From assembly GCA_965221935.1 (NCBI GenBank), contig CBDCSZ010000051.1, positions 62,001-126,000 on the forward strand: a DNA stretch of 64,000 nt, written 5' to 3'. Under the pieces are notes generated by a model that was not told where the DNA came from, ran no database searches, and saw nothing but the letters and a program-made list of their open reading frames with translations. Below, in pieces: positions 43,955 through 53,028 of this stretch; the stretch's first letter is position 1, and each line of letters starts with the position of its first letter. This DNA is from JAPOXR01 sp965221935. Lineage in GTDB: Bacteria; Pseudomonadota; Alphaproteobacteria; Rhodobacterales; Rhodobacteraceae. Position numbers and translations under genes: made by a program.

Positions 43955-44252
43955 TCTGGCTAGAACCCTGATGCGCCGTGCGCCCGGTAGTGAAACAGGC
44001 GGAATTCCACAAAGTGCGGGATGTCTTCGTCTGCCGCCAGCGCCAGACCGTCGGCTTCGACATGCCGGTGGTCCGCACCGTCTGCGACCGGGTGAGACCG
44101 TCTCCAAGGTGAAGGATGATGTTCGCCCTCTGGATCTGACCCTGTTCACTGTTGATGGCAAGGGCGGCGCTGCAAAACCTGCCGCCAGTATCAATCTGCC
44201 ATTTCGATCCGTTTTCCGTTAATAGCCAGACGGACCTGGCTCCTCTCTGCAT
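43955..44252 (-). pseudogene. IS630-family transposase N-terminal remnant
   Basis: The minus-strand frame includes RANIILHLGDGLTRSQTVRTTGMSKPTVWRWRQ, a helix-turn-helix of the type that opens IS630 transposases. The frame then degenerates and no DDE domain is found. It sits between the Tn3 remnant and the multicopper oxidase. Confidence 0.6.
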
Positions 44253-44270
44253 CGAAACCGAATTGGCAAT

Positions 44271-45744
44271 TCACGCGTCCTGTGACACGGTGAATTGACC
44301 CATCATGCCGCAGTCTTCGTGTTCAAGAATATTGCAGTGATACATGTATGGTGCGTGATCCGGCGCCTCGTGGTCAAAGCGCGCCAGGATTTCCGCCACG
44401 CCGTCCTGAACATGCACCATATCCTTCCAACCCACAGCGTAGGACATCGTGTCATGGCTGTCCTGTCCCAGGATGCGGAACGAACAACCATGAACATGGA
44501 AGGGATGAATCTCTTCGTCTGCCTCAATCCTCCAAAGCTCTGTTTCGCCCAGCCGGGCGCGCTCGTTGATGCGGTCCTTTTTCATTGGCTGGCCATTGAT
44601 AGCCATGCCCATGCCCCCACCGCAGAAGTTCCCCGAATTGGCTGCAAGAGTCGCCAATTCGTCGCCTTCACCCATCTCAAGAGTGAATTCCCTCGTTACT
44701 GTCGCCTCATCCACATTGGCCGGGGAGAGGTTCGCCAGCTGGTCGGGCATGGAACCGGTGAACCCCTTTTCCCCAGTTCGGGACAGTGTCAGCACCGTTG
44801 TTTCCGGGATCTGTTCATTGACGAATTGTCCAAGCAAACCGGAAAGCCATCCATAGCCGGGAAAGCTGGCTGCAGTGAGACCGTTCTTCTCCGCGGTGCT
44901 CATGTCCACAAGCACTTCATAGCGTTCGCCGGGCGACATGATAAGATTCTTGGTCTCTACCGCCGAAGCCAGAAAACCACCGTCGGATGCAATGACGGTC
45001 AGCGGCCCATCCTTCATCTTCAATGTCAGGAAACGGGCGTTGCATGCATTCAGAATGCGCAGCCGGACCAGGCCGCCCGGGACATGCTGTCCGGCCGGGG
45101 CAATGGTTCCGTTGACGACAATGGTGTCGCCAAGAAAGCCGGTTTCAAAGGCCTCCCCGGTCACAGAATAGCTCATCGTTCCATCGTCATCGAATTTCTT
45201 GTCCTGCAAAACGATGGTGAAGTCATCGACGCCATAGGTCCGGGGCAAATCGGCGGACAGGCTGGCGTCATCCTCGATCAGCATCAAGCCCGCAAGGCCC
45301 TTAGACCTGCTCGGCTGTCCTGCCGTGCATGTGGGAGTGGAACCAGGCCATCGCGGCCTGTTGCCGGATGGGCACGTCAGGAGCCCATGTGTGACCCGGA
45401 TCAATCACCTGGTGAGGACCGCCATCGACCTCACCCGGTATGTGCAGCCCGTGCCAGTGAATTGTTGTTGCTTCGCCGATCCCGTTGACGACATCAAAGG
45501 GCAGGGTCTGTCCCTGTTTCACTCTCAGCACCTGACCAAGATAGTTGCGGTTGATGCCGAGTGTCCTGCTGGCGGCACCGGTGCCAAAGTCATGTGCGGC
45601 AACATTCAGGCTCAGTTGAATTCGTTTGTCGTATTCCCCCGTCAGGTCATTCAACGGAAGGATCGGCAGGGGATTCAACCGGGATTTCGCCCAGGCGCTT
45701 CCAGCCCCGGCTCCGGCTGTTTTCAGGAATGTGCGCCGGTCCAT
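44271..45744 (-). pseudogene. Multicopper oxidase (CueO/bilirubin-oxidase type), frameshifted
   Basis: An exported copper oxidase with a twin-arginine signal (MDRRTFLKTAGAGAGSAWA). All four copper-ligand motifs exist: HWHGLHIPG and WFHSHMHG in the 5' part, HPFHVHGCSF and HCNILEHEDCGMM in the 3' part. Between them the frame breaks at about 45303. HGRTAEQV is followed by TAA, while KGLAGLMLIEDDA continues one frame over. Loss of one base from a codon such as TAC-AAG explains it. An undamaged gene would be about 490 residues. The family oxidises Cu(I) or phenolics in the periplasm. Confidence 0.88.
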
Positions 45745-45929
45745 AGAAACCTCTCCCTGGGTGTGTCACGGTTGAAGGTCGCGTTTGCCCGCCCAACAGG
45801 CTGAACGCGCAATCGCCGCTCAATAAAGCGATAAATGGTGCGTGTTTATGCTGTTTGTCCGGTTTGTAAAGAAACCGAACATATACTTGCCTGTGTGATT
45901 GTAAAACGGTCGCAAGTTGCCGATTGTCA

Positions 45930-46129
45930 AGCGCTGCTCATACCAGGTGGGCACGGTCGGTGCGCTCTCGGCGTCGGTGTCGCCTTCGGTGTTCATCAGA
46001 AGCCAGTTGAGCGGCTCCTTGCCGCCAAATCTGTTTTTCTTACCGCTCTCGCGCTTTATGGTCGGTCGGGAACATGGCCATCAATTTCCTTAGGCTGATG
46101 CCGTCCCTAACCGCTTTGCCCGGCCCCAT
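45930..46129 (-). pseudogene. IS1595-family transposase N-terminal remnant
   Basis: The minus-strand frame MGPGKAVRDGISLRKLMAMF continues PTDHKARER, then a TAA, then EKQIWRQG. This tracks the start of IS1595 transposases, which normally go on to a zinc ribbon that is lost here. The rest of 45745-46225 holds no supported gene; the region upstream of the oxidase is AT-rich and may contain its promoter. Confidence 0.55.
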
Positions 46130-46225
46130 CTTGCTCTTGCTGCCGTTTCCCCCAGCCGTGACTCTGCTGTTTTTAGATTAGGGTGGCGGTCAAACGGAGT
46201 CTGACGTTCGTTTAATCCTTTTCAA

Positions 46226-46723
46226 TCATTCAACCGTCGCGGCTGCCGGCGCCCGTCCGCTGTTGCCGGCGGATGCCGATGCGTGATCGGCAAGCGATGC
46301 AGTGGTTTGGAAGACCATTTCATCCAGCAAATTCGAGATATCTTCAATGATTCCAGCGATCACATGAACAACCCCTTCCTCGTTCTGGATTTTGCCTGTG
46401 ACCCGCAACAGTCTTCCGGAAGTCACCGCACGCCGAAAACGTTCAAATGTCTTTGCCCAAACGACGATATTGGCAATTCCGGTCTCATCTTCCAATGTCA
46501 GAAACACGACCCCTTTCGCGGTGCCTGGACGCTGCCGGACAAGGACCAGGCCGGCAACAGCCACAACTGCGCCGGTGGGAAGACTGCGCAGCTGCGCAGC
46601 TTCAACACAAGCTGGGGGCTGGCGCCAGGAGCCATGTGGAGCGATTAGGTTCATTGAACAAAAGTAGAACAATAATGGATCATCCGCAAGTGCGGCGTGT
46701 TGCAGAAAAATTGTGGCAGTCAT
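46226..46723 (-). pseudogene. dnaE2: C-terminal remnant of error-prone DNA polymerase DnaE2
   Basis: The frame encodes the OB-fold that ends DnaE2: VAVAGLVLVRQRPGTAKGVV, FLTLEDETGIANIVVWAK, and VHVIAGIIEDISNLL. Only about 120 residues of a protein normally over 1,000 residues are left. The polymerase and PHP domains are absent, and upstream residues (about the first 35) do not look homologous. The companion imuA/imuB genes are not in the window. It is therefore a deletion remnant. Confidence 0.82.
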
Positions 46724-46766
46724 TAACGCCCTGTATTAGAAGCCGCCGAGCGAGATGGAGTGCCGG

Positions 46767-47090
46767 ATGGCCAAAATCACGTATATTGAGTACTGCGGGA
46801 CACGCCACGAAATCGACGTGCCAAACGGCTTTACCGTCATGGAAGGCGCCCGCGACAATAATATCCCCGGCATCGAAGCGGACTGCGGCGGTTCCTGCGC
46901 CTGCTCCACCTGCCATGTCTATGTCGATGAATCCTGGGTTGACCGGCTTCCCGAAAAAGAGGCGATGGAAGAAGACATGCTGGATTTTGCCTGGGAGCCT
47001 GACCCGGAGCGGTCGCGCCTGACCTGCCAGCTTCGGGTGACGGATGATTTGGACGGGCTGATCGTTCAGATGCCGGAAAAGCAGATTTAG
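46767..47090 (+). CDS. 2Fe-2S ferredoxin
   Basis: An adrenodoxin-type ferredoxin of 107 residues. The cluster ligands are the spaced Cys in EADCGGSCACSTCHVYVDESW and the fourth Cys in SRLTCQLRVTDDLDGL. Acidic helix EKEAMEEDMLDFAWEPD is the partner-binding surface in relatives, which serve P450s or Fe-S/heme pathways. ATG at 46767 has GGAG upstream; the ATG at 46755 precedes it. xseA follows after 16 bases. Confidence 0.93.
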   Translation: MAKITYIEYCGTRHEIDVPNGFTVMEGARDNNIPGIEADCGGSCACSTCHVYVDESWVDRLPEKEAMEEDMLDFAWEPDPERSRLTCQLRVTDDLDGLIVQMPEKQI

Positions 47091-47106
47091 CCCAAGGTTT
47101 CCGCAC

Positions 47107-48537
47107 GTGACGGATAGGCAATCGCACACCCCCGCAGGCAGCAACCTGCCGCTCTATTCCATCGCGGACATCTCGCACAAAGTTAAAGCGGCAATCGAAG
47201 GTGAATTCGGCCACATCCGCGTTCAAGGAGAGGTCTCGAGCGTTTCGGCGCCCCGTTCGGGCCACATTTACCTGACATTTAAGCAAGACCGGCACGAACT
47301 CGCTGCCGTGATCTGGAAAGGCAGAGCCCAGTTCCTGAAAGTTAAGCCGGAAAGCGGGACCGAGTATATCGCAACCGGCAAACTCACCGCATACTCCGGC
47401 AGATCGAACTACCAGCTGATCGTCGAAAGGCTGGAGCCGACCGGCGAGGGGGAACTTCTTGCCCGCCTCGAAAAACTCAAGAAGCAACTGCAGGAAGAAG
47501 GGCTTTTCGATCCTGGCCACAGGCAGCCGATCCCTCACCTGCCGGCAGTCATCGGAGTGATATCCTCGCAGGGCGGCGCGGTGATCCATGATATCATGGA
47601 GGTGTTGCGCAACCGGTTTCCGCGGCGCCTCCTGCTTTGGCCGGTGTCTGTGCAGGGTCCGAATTGCGCGGCAGAGGTCACGAACGCAATCCGCGGATTC
47701 AATTCACTGGCCGCTGACGGTCCAGTGCCGCGGCCCGATGTGCTCATCGTGGCGCGCGGCGGCGGTTCGGTCGAGGAACTCGCGGGGTTCAGTGAAGAAG
47801 CCGTTGTGCGGGCGGCATTTGCCAGCAATATTCCGCTGATTTCGGCAGTTGGGCACGAAACCGACACGCCGCTGATAGATATGGTCGCCGATTTGCGCGC
47901 GCCGACGCCTTCGGTGGCGGCGGAAAAGGCGGTTCCTTCGCGCGCCGAACTGACCGCAAAAACCATGGATTTGGGCGGTCGCCTGACGGCCTGCTTACAC
48001 CGCAAGACGGAACAGACCCGCCAGAGGCTGCGGGATCTGGCCCGCGGTCTGCCGCGCAGAGACGCGCTGTTCGCTATTCCGGCGCAGAGAATCGACTTTG
48101 CGGCTCAGGCGCTTTTTTCGGCGTTCAATACCAGGCTTCAGGCGAGTGAAACCCGGCTGGCCCGCGTCTCGGCAAGGCTGCGGCAGCCGGAAATCGTCGT
48201 CAGGTCAGGGGGCCGGTTGGCTGCGGTTTCGGCGCGGCTGCGGCCCCGGATGCTCGAGGCTTTGGTTCAATCCGGTTCGGCAGGACTTTTGGCGGCCGAG
48301 AACGGCCTGACGCAAAGCATGTCCGGATTGGTCGGCGGGGGAAAGAACCGGCTGGCGGAGCTTGACCGGCTGCTGGAGTCACTGAGCCATGCACAGGTCT
48401 TGAAGCGCGGTTATGCGGTTGTAGAAGCGGCCGGCGGAATTCTGGTTTCGGCCGATCAGGCCAGGCGGCAGACCGAACTTGCGATCAGGTTTCACGACGG
48501 CAAGGTTGAAGTGCGGACCGTCGGCCGGCAGCCGTAG
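47107..48537 (+). CDS. xseA: Exodeoxyribonuclease VII large subunit
   Basis: A 476-residue nuclease subunit that with XseB degrades single-stranded DNA. The N-terminal OB-fold (ISHKVKAAIEGEFGHIRVQGEVSS; SGHIYLTFKQD) is followed by the catalytic domain with IGVISSQGGAVIHDIM, ARGGGSVEELAGFSEEAVV, SAVGHETDTPLIDMVADLRAPTPSVAAE and a long helical region. The C-terminus VLKRGYAVVEA is typical. The start is GTG. xseB is not adjacent. Confidence 0.95.
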   Translation: MTDRQSHTPAGSNLPLYSIADISHKVKAAIEGEFGHIRVQGEVSSVSAPRSGHIYLTFKQDRHELAAVIWKGRAQFLKVKPESGTEYIATGKLTAYSGRSNYQLIVERLEPTGEGELLARLEKLKKQLQEEGLFDPGHRQPIPHLPAVIGVISSQGGAVIHDIMEVLRNRFPRRLLLWPVSVQGPNCAAEVTNAIRGFNSLAADGPVPRPDVLIVARGGGSVEELAGFSEEAVVRAAFASNIPLISAVGHETDTPLIDMVADLRAPTPSVAAEKAVPSRAELTAKTMDLGGRLTACLHRKTEQTRQRLRDLARGLPRRDALFAIPAQRIDFAAQALFSAFNTRLQASETRLARVSARLRQPEIVVRSGGRLAAVSARLRPRMLEALVQSGSAGLLAAENGLTQSMSGLVGGGKNRLAELDRLLESLSHAQVLKRGYAVVEAAGGILVSADQARRQTELAIRFHDGKVEVRTVGRQP

Positions 48538-48622
48538 AAGCGGCAGAGCGGTCTTGTTGTTTTCGGGCCGGTAAACAGATAACGGCACAGCTTCCAGACG
48601 ACGGCAGAGGAGCGGCAGTGCA

Positions 48623-50332
48623 GTGAAGCGGGAATCGCCTTCCGGCGCGGGCATATGGAAGTCCGGACGGGGAAAAGGACGGCGGACGCCGAAGGGTCGG
48701 CAGGTCAGCGACACCGCATTGCAGGACGTGCGCGCCTTGCTGAGCGACCGGCCGAGGCGCAAGGATCTGTTGATTGAATTCCTGCACCTCATTCAGGACC
48801 GATATGGCCACCTGTCAGCTCTGCATCTGCGGGCGCTGGCGAGTGAATTGCGGCTGGCGCAGGCCGAAGTCTACGAGGTCGCGACCTTTTACGCGCATTT
48901 TGATGTCGTCAAGGAAGGTGAGACACCGCCGCCGGAACTGACTATCCGGATCTGCGACTCGCTGTCCTGTGAACTCGCGGGCGCGCAGACATTGATGGCG
49001 GCGCTTCGGGCGAGCGTCGACCGCAGCCGCATAAGGGTTGTCCGCGCCCCTTGCATGGGACGGTGTGACACAGCTCCGGCTCTGGAAATCGGCCATCGCC
49101 ACATTGACCATGCGACCGTGGACAAGACTCTCAGCGCTGTGCAGGAAGGCGATTTCGCTCCCGAAATTCCCGAATACCAGCAGCAGTCCGAATATTTCAG
49201 CGACGGCGGCTATGCCGCGCTGCGGCGGTTTCGCGCCGGCGAAAGCACACCGGATGACGTGCAGAACACGATTCTCTCCGCCGGGCTGCGCGGTCTTGGC
49301 GGAGCCGGCTTCCCTGCGGGACGGAAATGGTCGTTCGTCCGCGCCGAACCCGGTCCTAGGCTGATGGCGGTGAATGCCGATGAAGGTGAGCCGGGAACAT
49401 TCAAGGACAGGTATTTTCTTGAACGTGAGCCACACCGCTTTCTGGAAGGCATGCTGATCGCGGCCTGGGCGGTCGAAGCGGAGGCTGTCTATATTTATTT
49501 GCGCGATGAATATCCGGCGTCCCGGAAAATACTGCAGCGCGAGATCTCCGCGCTCGAATCCGCCGCCATTGCTGAGAAGGGATTTATCAAGCTCCGCCGC
49601 GGGGCCGGCGCATATATTTGCGGCGAAGAAAGTGCGATGATTGAGAGCATTGAAGGGAAACGCGGGCTTCCCCGGCACCGGCCGCCATTTGTCGCGCAGG
49701 TCGGCCTGTTCGGCCGCCCGACGCTCGTGCACAATGTCGAGACCCTGTACTGGGTGGCCCGCATCTGCGCCGAAGGACCGGAGCTGTTCACCGCGGTTGA
49801 ACGCAACGGTCGCAAGGGGCTGCGCAGCTATTCGGTATCCGGAAGGGTGGCAAATCCGGGAATCCACTTATTGCCCGCCGGTTCGACAATCACCGATGTC
49901 ATCGATGCCGCCGGAGGGATGGCGGAAGGCCACGAGTTCAAGGCCTATCAGCCGGGCGGGCCTTCGGCGGGAGTTTTGCCTGCGACTATGGCGGAAATTC
50001 CGCTGGATTTTGACACGCTGCAGCCGCACGGCTCATTCATCGGTTCAGCGGCGGTTGTGGTGCTGTCGGAGGCCGACAGCGCCAAGGCGGCGGCGCTCAA
50101 CATGCTGCGGTTTTTTGAAGACGAAAGCTGCGGTCAGTGCACGCCCTGCCGTGTCGGCTGCGAAAAGGCCGTCAAACTGATGCTGGCGGATTGCTGGGAT
50201 TCCGCTCTTCTTGAGGAGCTGTGCGAAACAATGGAAGACGCTTCGATCTGCGGGTTGGGGCAGGCCGCTCCCAATGCCATTCGGCTGACAATGCGGCATT
50301 TTCCGGGAGAAGTCGGCTTGGCCGCGGACTGA
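48623..50332 (+). CDS. NuoE-NuoF fusion flavoprotein (formate dehydrogenase beta / diaphorase type)
   Basis: A 569-residue fusion. Residues about 40-170 are a NuoE-like thioredoxin-fold 2Fe-2S domain (Cys in CDSLSCELAG and RAPCMGRCDTAP). Residues about 190-560 are NuoF-like, with the NADH/FMN loop LRGLGGAGFPAGRKW, NADEGEPGTFKDR, GAYICGEESAM and the 4Fe-4S ligands in SCGQCTPCRVGCEK. Such fusions act as the NADH-oxidising module of NAD-dependent formate dehydrogenase or hydrogenases. No fdsA, fdsG or hydrogenase gene is nearby; neighbours are xseA and ftsY, so its partner must lie elsewhere. The N-terminal 25 residues are basic and may be an over-extension. Confidence 0.85.
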   Translation: MKRESPSGAGIWKSGRGKGRRTPKGRQVSDTALQDVRALLSDRPRRKDLLIEFLHLIQDRYGHLSALHLRALASELRLAQAEVYEVATFYAHFDVVKEGETPPPELTIRICDSLSCELAGAQTLMAALRASVDRSRIRVVRAPCMGRCDTAPALEIGHRHIDHATVDKTLSAVQEGDFAPEIPEYQQQSEYFSDGGYAALRRFRAGESTPDDVQNTILSAGLRGLGGAGFPAGRKWSFVRAEPGPRLMAVNADEGEPGTFKDRYFLEREPHRFLEGMLIAAWAVEAEAVYIYLRDEYPASRKILQREISALESAAIAEKGFIKLRRGAGAYICGEESAMIESIEGKRGLPRHRPPFVAQVGLFGRPTLVHNVETLYWVARICAEGPELFTAVERNGRKGLRSYSVSGRVANPGIHLLPAGSTITDVIDAAGGMAEGHEFKAYQPGGPSAGVLPATMAEIPLDFDTLQPHGSFIGSAAVVVLSEADSAKAAALNMLRFFEDESCGQCTPCRVGCEKAVKLMLADCWDSALLEELCETMEDASICGLGQAAPNAIRLTMRHFPGEVGLAAD

Positions 50333-50368
50333 CGGACGGCAACTGAACACGATCCGGGCGCGGGGGCG

Positions 50369-51355
50369 ATGAGTTTTTTCGGAAAACTCAAAGAACGGCT
50401 GTTCAGATCGTCGTCGAAACTGGACCGCGAAATCGATGGCATTGTCCACGAAGGCGATGCGGAAGAGGCAGATCCTGCCGGCGCGGCATTGGAGCCGGCC
50501 TCTGGACGGCAAACCGGCTTCGCGCGGCGCCGGCTTGATGACGACATGCTGGAGAGTCTGGAGGATCTTCTCGTCGCCTCTGACATGGGCCTCGATCTCG
50601 CCGCCAAAGTCACATCGAATGTGGCCGCGGAACGGTTCGGCCAACGCGTGACTTCAAGCGAAATCAAACAGCTGATCGCCAAGGAAATCGTCCGTTTGCT
50701 CGAACCGGTGGCGCGGCCGCTGCCGCTGTACAGGGAAACCCCGCAGGTCATACTCGTTGTCGGTGTCAACGGGTCGGGGAAAACGACAACCATCGGCAAA
50801 CTCGCCAGCCAGTTCAAGGGGGCGGGAAAAAGTGTCATGATCGCCGCCGGAGACACCTTCCGGGCCGCCGCTGTCGAACAGCTTGAGATCTGGGGAGAAC
50901 GGGCCGGCGTGCCGGTGCTGACCGCCAAACCCGGGTCCGATCCCGCCGCTCTCGCCTACAGCTCGATGGAAAGAGCCGCCGATAGCGGCGCCGACTTGCT
51001 GTTGATTGACACCGCCGGCCGTCTGCAGAACCGGAAAGACCTTATGGAAGAGCTTGCCCGGATCGTGCGGGTCATCCGCAAGAAAGACCCGGGGGCGCCG
51101 CACAACACGCTGTTGGTGCTGGATGCCACAACCGGCCAGAACGCGGTCTCGCAGGTTGAGATCTTCCGGCAGATCGCAGAGGTTTCCGGACTTGTCATGA
51201 CCAAGCTCGACGGCACGGCGAAGGGCGGCATTCTCGTCGCATTGGCGGCAAAATTCGGCCTTCCCATTCACGCGATCGGCGTCGGCGAACAGATCGACGA
51301 TCTGGCTCCGTTCGATCCCGAAGAGTTCGCCCGGGCGCTGACCGGGGTCGCCTGA
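50369..51355 (+). CDS. ftsY: Signal recognition particle receptor FtsY
   Basis: A membrane-associated SRP GTPase of 328 residues that docks ribosome-SRP complexes at the translocon. A short acidic A-domain (residues 1-50) precedes the N-domain. G-domain motifs are GVNGSGKTTTIGKLA (G1), DTFRAAAVEQLEIW, DTAGRLQN (G3), TKLDGTAKGG (G4) and GVGEQIDDLAPFD at the C-terminus. Confidence 0.97.
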   Translation: MSFFGKLKERLFRSSSKLDREIDGIVHEGDAEEADPAGAALEPASGRQTGFARRRLDDDMLESLEDLLVASDMGLDLAAKVTSNVAAERFGQRVTSSEIKQLIAKEIVRLLEPVARPLPLYRETPQVILVVGVNGSGKTTTIGKLASQFKGAGKSVMIAAGDTFRAAAVEQLEIWGERAGVPVLTAKPGSDPAALAYSSMERAADSGADLLLIDTAGRLQNRKDLMEELARIVRVIRKKDPGAPHNTLLVLDATTGQNAVSQVEIFRQIAEVSGLVMTKLDGTAKGGILVALAAKFGLPIHAIGVGEQIDDLAPFDPEEFARALTGVA

Positions 51356-51456
51356 CTTCTGTCGCCAGTTTCGCCATTGGCGCCATTTGTGGTTAGATTG
51401 ATCCGCGCCTGACCGTTCTCTGCGGACAGTCGCTGTGTGACCGAAGGAGCCGGAAA

Positions 51457-52359
51457 TTGGGAGAGTGGATCGTATCTCTCGCCGGCACGACCGAGGGGGC
51501 GCGGCTTGCCGTTGGGCTTGCCTTGCTGGCGGCGGTCATGCACGCCTGTGTCGCGGCCATGCAGAAGGGAAGGTTCGACCCGTGGATTTCGCGGGCCTCG
51601 ATCGATGTCTGCTATTGTGTGCTGATGGCGCCGGTTGCCTGGTTCGTGGTGCCGTTTCCCGAGCCGCAGCTGTGGCCGGTGCTTGCCTTGGCGATCCTCG
51701 CGCACTCGGTTTACAAATACCTGCAGGCGATGGCGTATTCGCGCGCGGCCTTCACGATTGTGTATCCGGTCGCTCGCGGGACAGGACCTTTGGTAACAGT
51801 CATTGCCGCCGGCATTGTGTTCAACGAAACACTGGCGCCGCTGCAGTGGGCTGGCGTTTTGACGCTGGTGACCGGCATATTCGGACTCGCCGTTTACAAT
51901 CTGGCCCATACTCCCGTTGACCGGACGGCTCTCAGCCAGGCGCTGTTTCTTGCGTTCCTGACCGGCTGCACGATTGCCTCCTACACGACAATCGATGCTT
52001 ATGGTGTGCGTTTGACAGCCGACCCGTTCACTTTTTTGGCGTGGCTGTTTTTTCTAGACGGTTTTTTCATTCCGGCAGCGGTGCTTTTGCGTCGGGCGGA
52101 CCTGCCCGACAGGAAATTGGCATTGAAACTGTTGCCGCACGGTCTTATTGGCGCGGCTTTTGCCGTGCTGAGTTTTGGCTCGATCATGATTGCGACCCGG
52201 ATCTATTCCGTGGGCCAGGCCGCGGTGCTGCGCGAGACATCGATTGTGTTTGCGGCGCTCATCGGCTGGGTCGTGCTGAAGGAGGTTTTGGGGCCAAGAC
52301 GCCTGACTCTTATTGGCTTGATTGCAGCAGGCGCGGTTATAGTTCAATTCGGAAGCTGA
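51457..52359 (+). CDS. EamA/DMT-family membrane transporter
   Basis: A 300-residue protein with about ten helices in two EamA repeats, the fold of drug/metabolite exporters. Pattern marks are FTIVYPVARGTGPLVTVIAA in repeat one and VGQAAVLRETSIVFAALIGW in repeat two. The start is a TTG with AAGGAG seven to twelve bases before. It sits between ftsY and yciB; the substrate is unknown. Confidence 0.85.
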   Translation: MGEWIVSLAGTTEGARLAVGLALLAAVMHACVAAMQKGRFDPWISRASIDVCYCVLMAPVAWFVVPFPEPQLWPVLALAILAHSVYKYLQAMAYSRAAFTIVYPVARGTGPLVTVIAAGIVFNETLAPLQWAGVLTLVTGIFGLAVYNLAHTPVDRTALSQALFLAFLTGCTIASYTTIDAYGVRLTADPFTFLAWLFFLDGFFIPAAVLLRRADLPDRKLALKLLPHGLIGAAFAVLSFGSIMIATRIYSVGQAAVLRETSIVFAALIGWVVLKEVLGPRRLTLIGLIAAGAVIVQFGS

Positions 52360-52360
52360 A

Positions 52361-52978
52361 ATGAGAACCGAGATGCAAAAGCGAAAACTGCCACCGGCAA
52401 TGAAATTCCTATTGGAGTTTGGCCCGATAGTCCTGTTCTTTGTCGGCTACACTGCCTTCAAAGACGATACGTTCACTTTTGGCGGAGCCGAGTATTCCGG
52501 GTTCATCGCTGTGACCGCCGCCTTCATTCCCCTGATCCTTTTGTCGATTCTGGTCTATTGGCGGCTGACAGGCCGCGTCGCCAAGATGCAGGCGGTGACG
52601 GCCGTTTTGGTCGTGGTGTTCGGCGGGCTGACGATCTGGTTCAACGACGAGCGGTTCTTCAAGATGAAGCCGACAATGGTTTACCTGCTGTTCGCCGGGA
52701 TTCTGGGCGGCGGTCTGTTGCGGAACAAATCGGCGCTTCAATATGCGCTGGAGGACGCCATGCCGCTGACCCGGAAGGGCTGGATGATGCTGACCCGCCG
52801 CACCGCGGCGTTCTGCCTCGGGCTGGCGGTAGCGAATGAGCTGATCTGGCGCACCATGTCGACGGACAGCTGGGTGCTGTTCAAGACATTCGGCCTGCCC
52901 GTCGCTTCTGTTGTGTTTTTTGTCGCGCAGGCAATGTTGCTGCGAAACCATACCATCGCGCCCGAAGAAACAGATTAG
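52361..52978 (+). CDS. yciB: Septation protein A (YciB / inner-membrane spanning protein)
   Basis: A membrane protein of 205 residues with five to six helices. It starts LLEFGPIVLFFVGYTAF and contains NDERFFKMKPTMVYLLFAG and WMMLTRRTAAFCLGLAVANE, the conserved core of YciB/IspZ. The family affects cell elongation and division, probably through envelope assembly. It starts one base after the EamA gene. The ftsY-yciB neighbourhood is common in alphaproteobacteria. Confidence 0.94.
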   Translation: MRTEMQKRKLPPAMKFLLEFGPIVLFFVGYTAFKDDTFTFGGAEYSGFIAVTAAFIPLILLSILVYWRLTGRVAKMQAVTAVLVVVFGGLTIWFNDERFFKMKPTMVYLLFAGILGGGLLRNKSALQYALEDAMPLTRKGWMMLTRRTAAFCLGLAVANELIWRTMSTDSWVLFKTFGLPVASVVFFVAQAMLLRNHTIAPEETD

Positions 52979-53028
52979 GGACCGCCCGCCGCGCCGCCGA
53001 GGTCTTGCGGCGGGCCGGTCGGCTGAAT

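Noticed and set aside
44295..45488. A 397-codon plus-strand frame
   Set aside because: Antisense shadow of the multicopper oxidase.
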